The notes below the pieces were generated by a model that made no database searches, was not told the origin of the DNA, and saw nothing but the letters and a program-made list of their open reading frames with translations. Below are positions 63,031-64,000 of a DNA stretch of 64,000 bases, piece after piece (the stretch's first letter is position 1; each line of letters starts with the position of its first letter). Source of the stretch: Cohnella fermenti (GTDB taxonomy: Bacteria > Bacillota > Bacilli > Paenibacillales > Paenibacillaceae); assembly GCF_004801405.1 (NCBI RefSeq), contig NZ_SSOB01000010.1, positions 62,001-126,000 on the forward strand, written 5' to 3'. The position numbers were made by a program, and so were the translations under genes.

Positions 63031-63406
63031 TCGAGACCTCCTTGCCAATCTGGTCCCAAGCGGACTTGATCTCCCGGAGCAAACCGTCGCACTCCATAAG
63101 AATAGTCTTGTCTTTCTTAACATTGGCCTGCACAAGGCGATCCAGGATGTACAGATAGATATTCTTAAGGTTGGCGGCAAGCTCCCCTCCCTTCTCTTCG
63201 TTAAGGGAGAACAACAGCTCGGAGACGATCTTATGTGTCTTCTGAATAAACATATTCGAATCCGATATCTGCTTCTTGTCCAGCGCCTGCGAAGCTCTTC
63301 CAATGTTCGTCAGAGCCGCTTCGAAGAGCATTTGAACAAGCCGATGAGGAGATGCGGTCGTGTATTTGCTCTTGACATAGTTCTGATATCCGGCTTGGTT
63401 AAACAA
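63017..63406 (-). CDS. fliS: Flagellin export chaperone FliS
   Basis: Binds the C-terminal helix of flagellin in the cytoplasm to prevent early polymerisation. At 129 residues it has the family's standard size. MFNQAGYQNYVKSKYTTASPHRLVQMLFEAA and the helix IYLYILDRLVQANVKKD are typical. The start codon is TTG 63406, with AGGAG nine bases before it; the nearby ATG stops after a few codons. It lies 40 bases after fliD. Confidence 0.95.
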   Translation of the reverse strand: MFNQAGYQNYVKSKYTTASPHRLVQMLFEAALTNIGRASQALDKKQISDSNMFIQKTHKIVSELLFSLNEEKGGELAANLKNIYLYILDRLVQANVKKDKTILMECDGLLREIKSAWDQIGKEVSIGQG

Positions 63407-63446
63407 TGGGCATGTCTCCTATTACTAAGAATTAGATGAGTCCTGT

Positions 63447-64000
63447 CTAGCTGTTCGTCATAGAAGCAACCACGCTGGTTAACCAAGATTGCGTGCTCTG
63501 AAGCTCTGATAGAGAGGTCTCCATGTTGGCGTACTTCTGCTTCAGAGCCGCCTCCTTGATATCCAATCTAAGCTTCATCTGTTCCATCTGATCCGAGATG
63601 AAGGAAATCTCGGAATCGAAGCCGTCCAACTTGGTCTTAATGGTCCCGTTGATGGTACTTGTCCAGGAATTCAAATCGGAGTTCATCGTCTTGAAGATAC
63701 CGCTTGTCTTCGTCGTTCCTCCGTTATAGGCGAACAGTTGATAAACTCCATCCGGATCGGATTCTAGCGCGGATTGGAACTTCTCGGTATCGAAGCTCAG
63801 CTTGCCTGTCATATCGGATGCCGACGTGGCACCTTTATCGACTTCAAGACCAACATCCAGCAAATATTTGAGGCTTAACGAAGACGATCCTGCTTTGCCT
63901 CCTGCTGTTTGGCCAACCTGAGCGTTAACCCAATCGTATAGTTGGTCCTTCAGACTGATGAGAGTCGAATCCGACTTCAGAACGGTTCGTCCGTCCGAGT
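63447..64000 (-). CDS. fliD: Flagellar filament capping protein, C-terminal part (gene continues beyond the window)
   Basis: The frame is open to the window edge on the upstream side, giving about 184 C-terminal residues. It includes SDSTLISLKDQLYDWVNAQVG, LKYLLDVGLEVDKGATS, LSFDTEKFQSALESDPDGVYQLF, and the final helix WLTSVVASMTNS. These match the FliD C-terminal domain, which forms the cap at the filament tip and guides flagellin folding. The order fliD-fliS-fliT-hag is usual in Bacillales. Confidence 0.92.
   Translation of the reverse strand, partial: SDGRTVLKSDSTLISLKDQLYDWVNAQVGQTAGGKAGSSSLSLKYLLDVGLEVDKGATSASDMTGKLSFDTEKFQSALESDPDGVYQLFAYNGGTTKTSGIFKTMNSDLNSWTSTINGTIKTKLDGFDSEISFISDQMEQMKLRLDIKEAALKQKYANMETSLSELQSTQSWLTSVVASMTNS

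Noticed and set aside
62614..63303. Long (229-codon) frame for the FliT-like gene
   Set aside because: The first 90 codons overlap fliS out of frame and are Arg/Ser-rich. The ribosome site at the TTG 63030 start gives a normal-sized FliT.

Overview
The window looks like the chromosome of a Gram-positive, flagellated, polymer-degrading member of the Paenibacillaceae (Paenibacillus or Cohnella type). I infer this from a YesM/YesN-type two-component pair next to a solute-binding lipoprotein, a 2300-residue amylopullulanase anchored by S-layer homology domains, strong AGGAGG ribosome sites, sigma-A, sigma-D, cre and ARG-box sequences, and a GC-rich core. The genus is an inference; no rRNA or tRNA gene is present.

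Layout. 1-4150: a truncated sugar-binding lipoprotein gene diverging from a sensor kinase and AraC-type regulator. 4151-5588: no gene, but several tandem and dispersed repeats. 5589-13633: an argCJBDFGH operon on the minus strand, with a sigma-A promoter overlapped by two ARG-box-like palindromes 21 bp apart. 14429-21367: the giant secreted amylopullulanase, with a promoter followed by a cre site and a LacI-type operator. 22487-30992: prfB (with its programmed +1 frameshift), secA, hpf, a SWIM/SNF2 helicase gene and a cold-shock gene, all on the minus strand. 31116-64000: a flagellin-glycosylation island ending in hag-fliT-fliS-fliD.

The island is the most interesting part. It holds two long minus-strand gene trains. 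The first (61559 down to 49536) begins behind a sigma-D-like promoter and encodes an unknown protein, a Maf flagellin glycosyltransferase, PseB, three glycosyltransferases, three CDP-glycerol-glycerophosphotransferase-like (TagB/TagF-like) enzymes and an unknown protein. The second (47598 down to 31116) encodes an alkaline-phosphatase-superfamily protein, an APS-kinase-like protein, PEP mutase fused to a nucleotidyltransferase, phosphonopyruvate decarboxylase, a further nucleotidyltransferase, a phosphonoacetaldehyde-reductase-like dehydrogenase, an ATP-grasp and HAD pair, a methyltransferase, and the rest of the pseudaminic acid pathway (pseI, an acyltransferase, pseF, pseG, an SDR gene, pseC). 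A lone plus-strand gene between the trains encodes a nucleotidyltransferase-HAD fusion. Taken together the genes suggest that pseudaminic acid on flagellin is extended by glycosyltransferases and capped with a CMP-activated phosphonate (probably 2-hydroxyethylphosphonate) or glycerol phosphate. Eight copies of one small Rossmann-type module are spread over seven of these otherwise unrelated proteins, which suggests a shared function.

A second unusual signal is in intergenic DNA. Three copies of a roughly 195-bp element, each made of four quasi-palindromes spaced about 52 bp apart, lie between genes near 5.1, 14.2 and 21.9 kb. The same stretches also hold decaying tandem repeats with periods of 6, 11, 24 and 78 bp.
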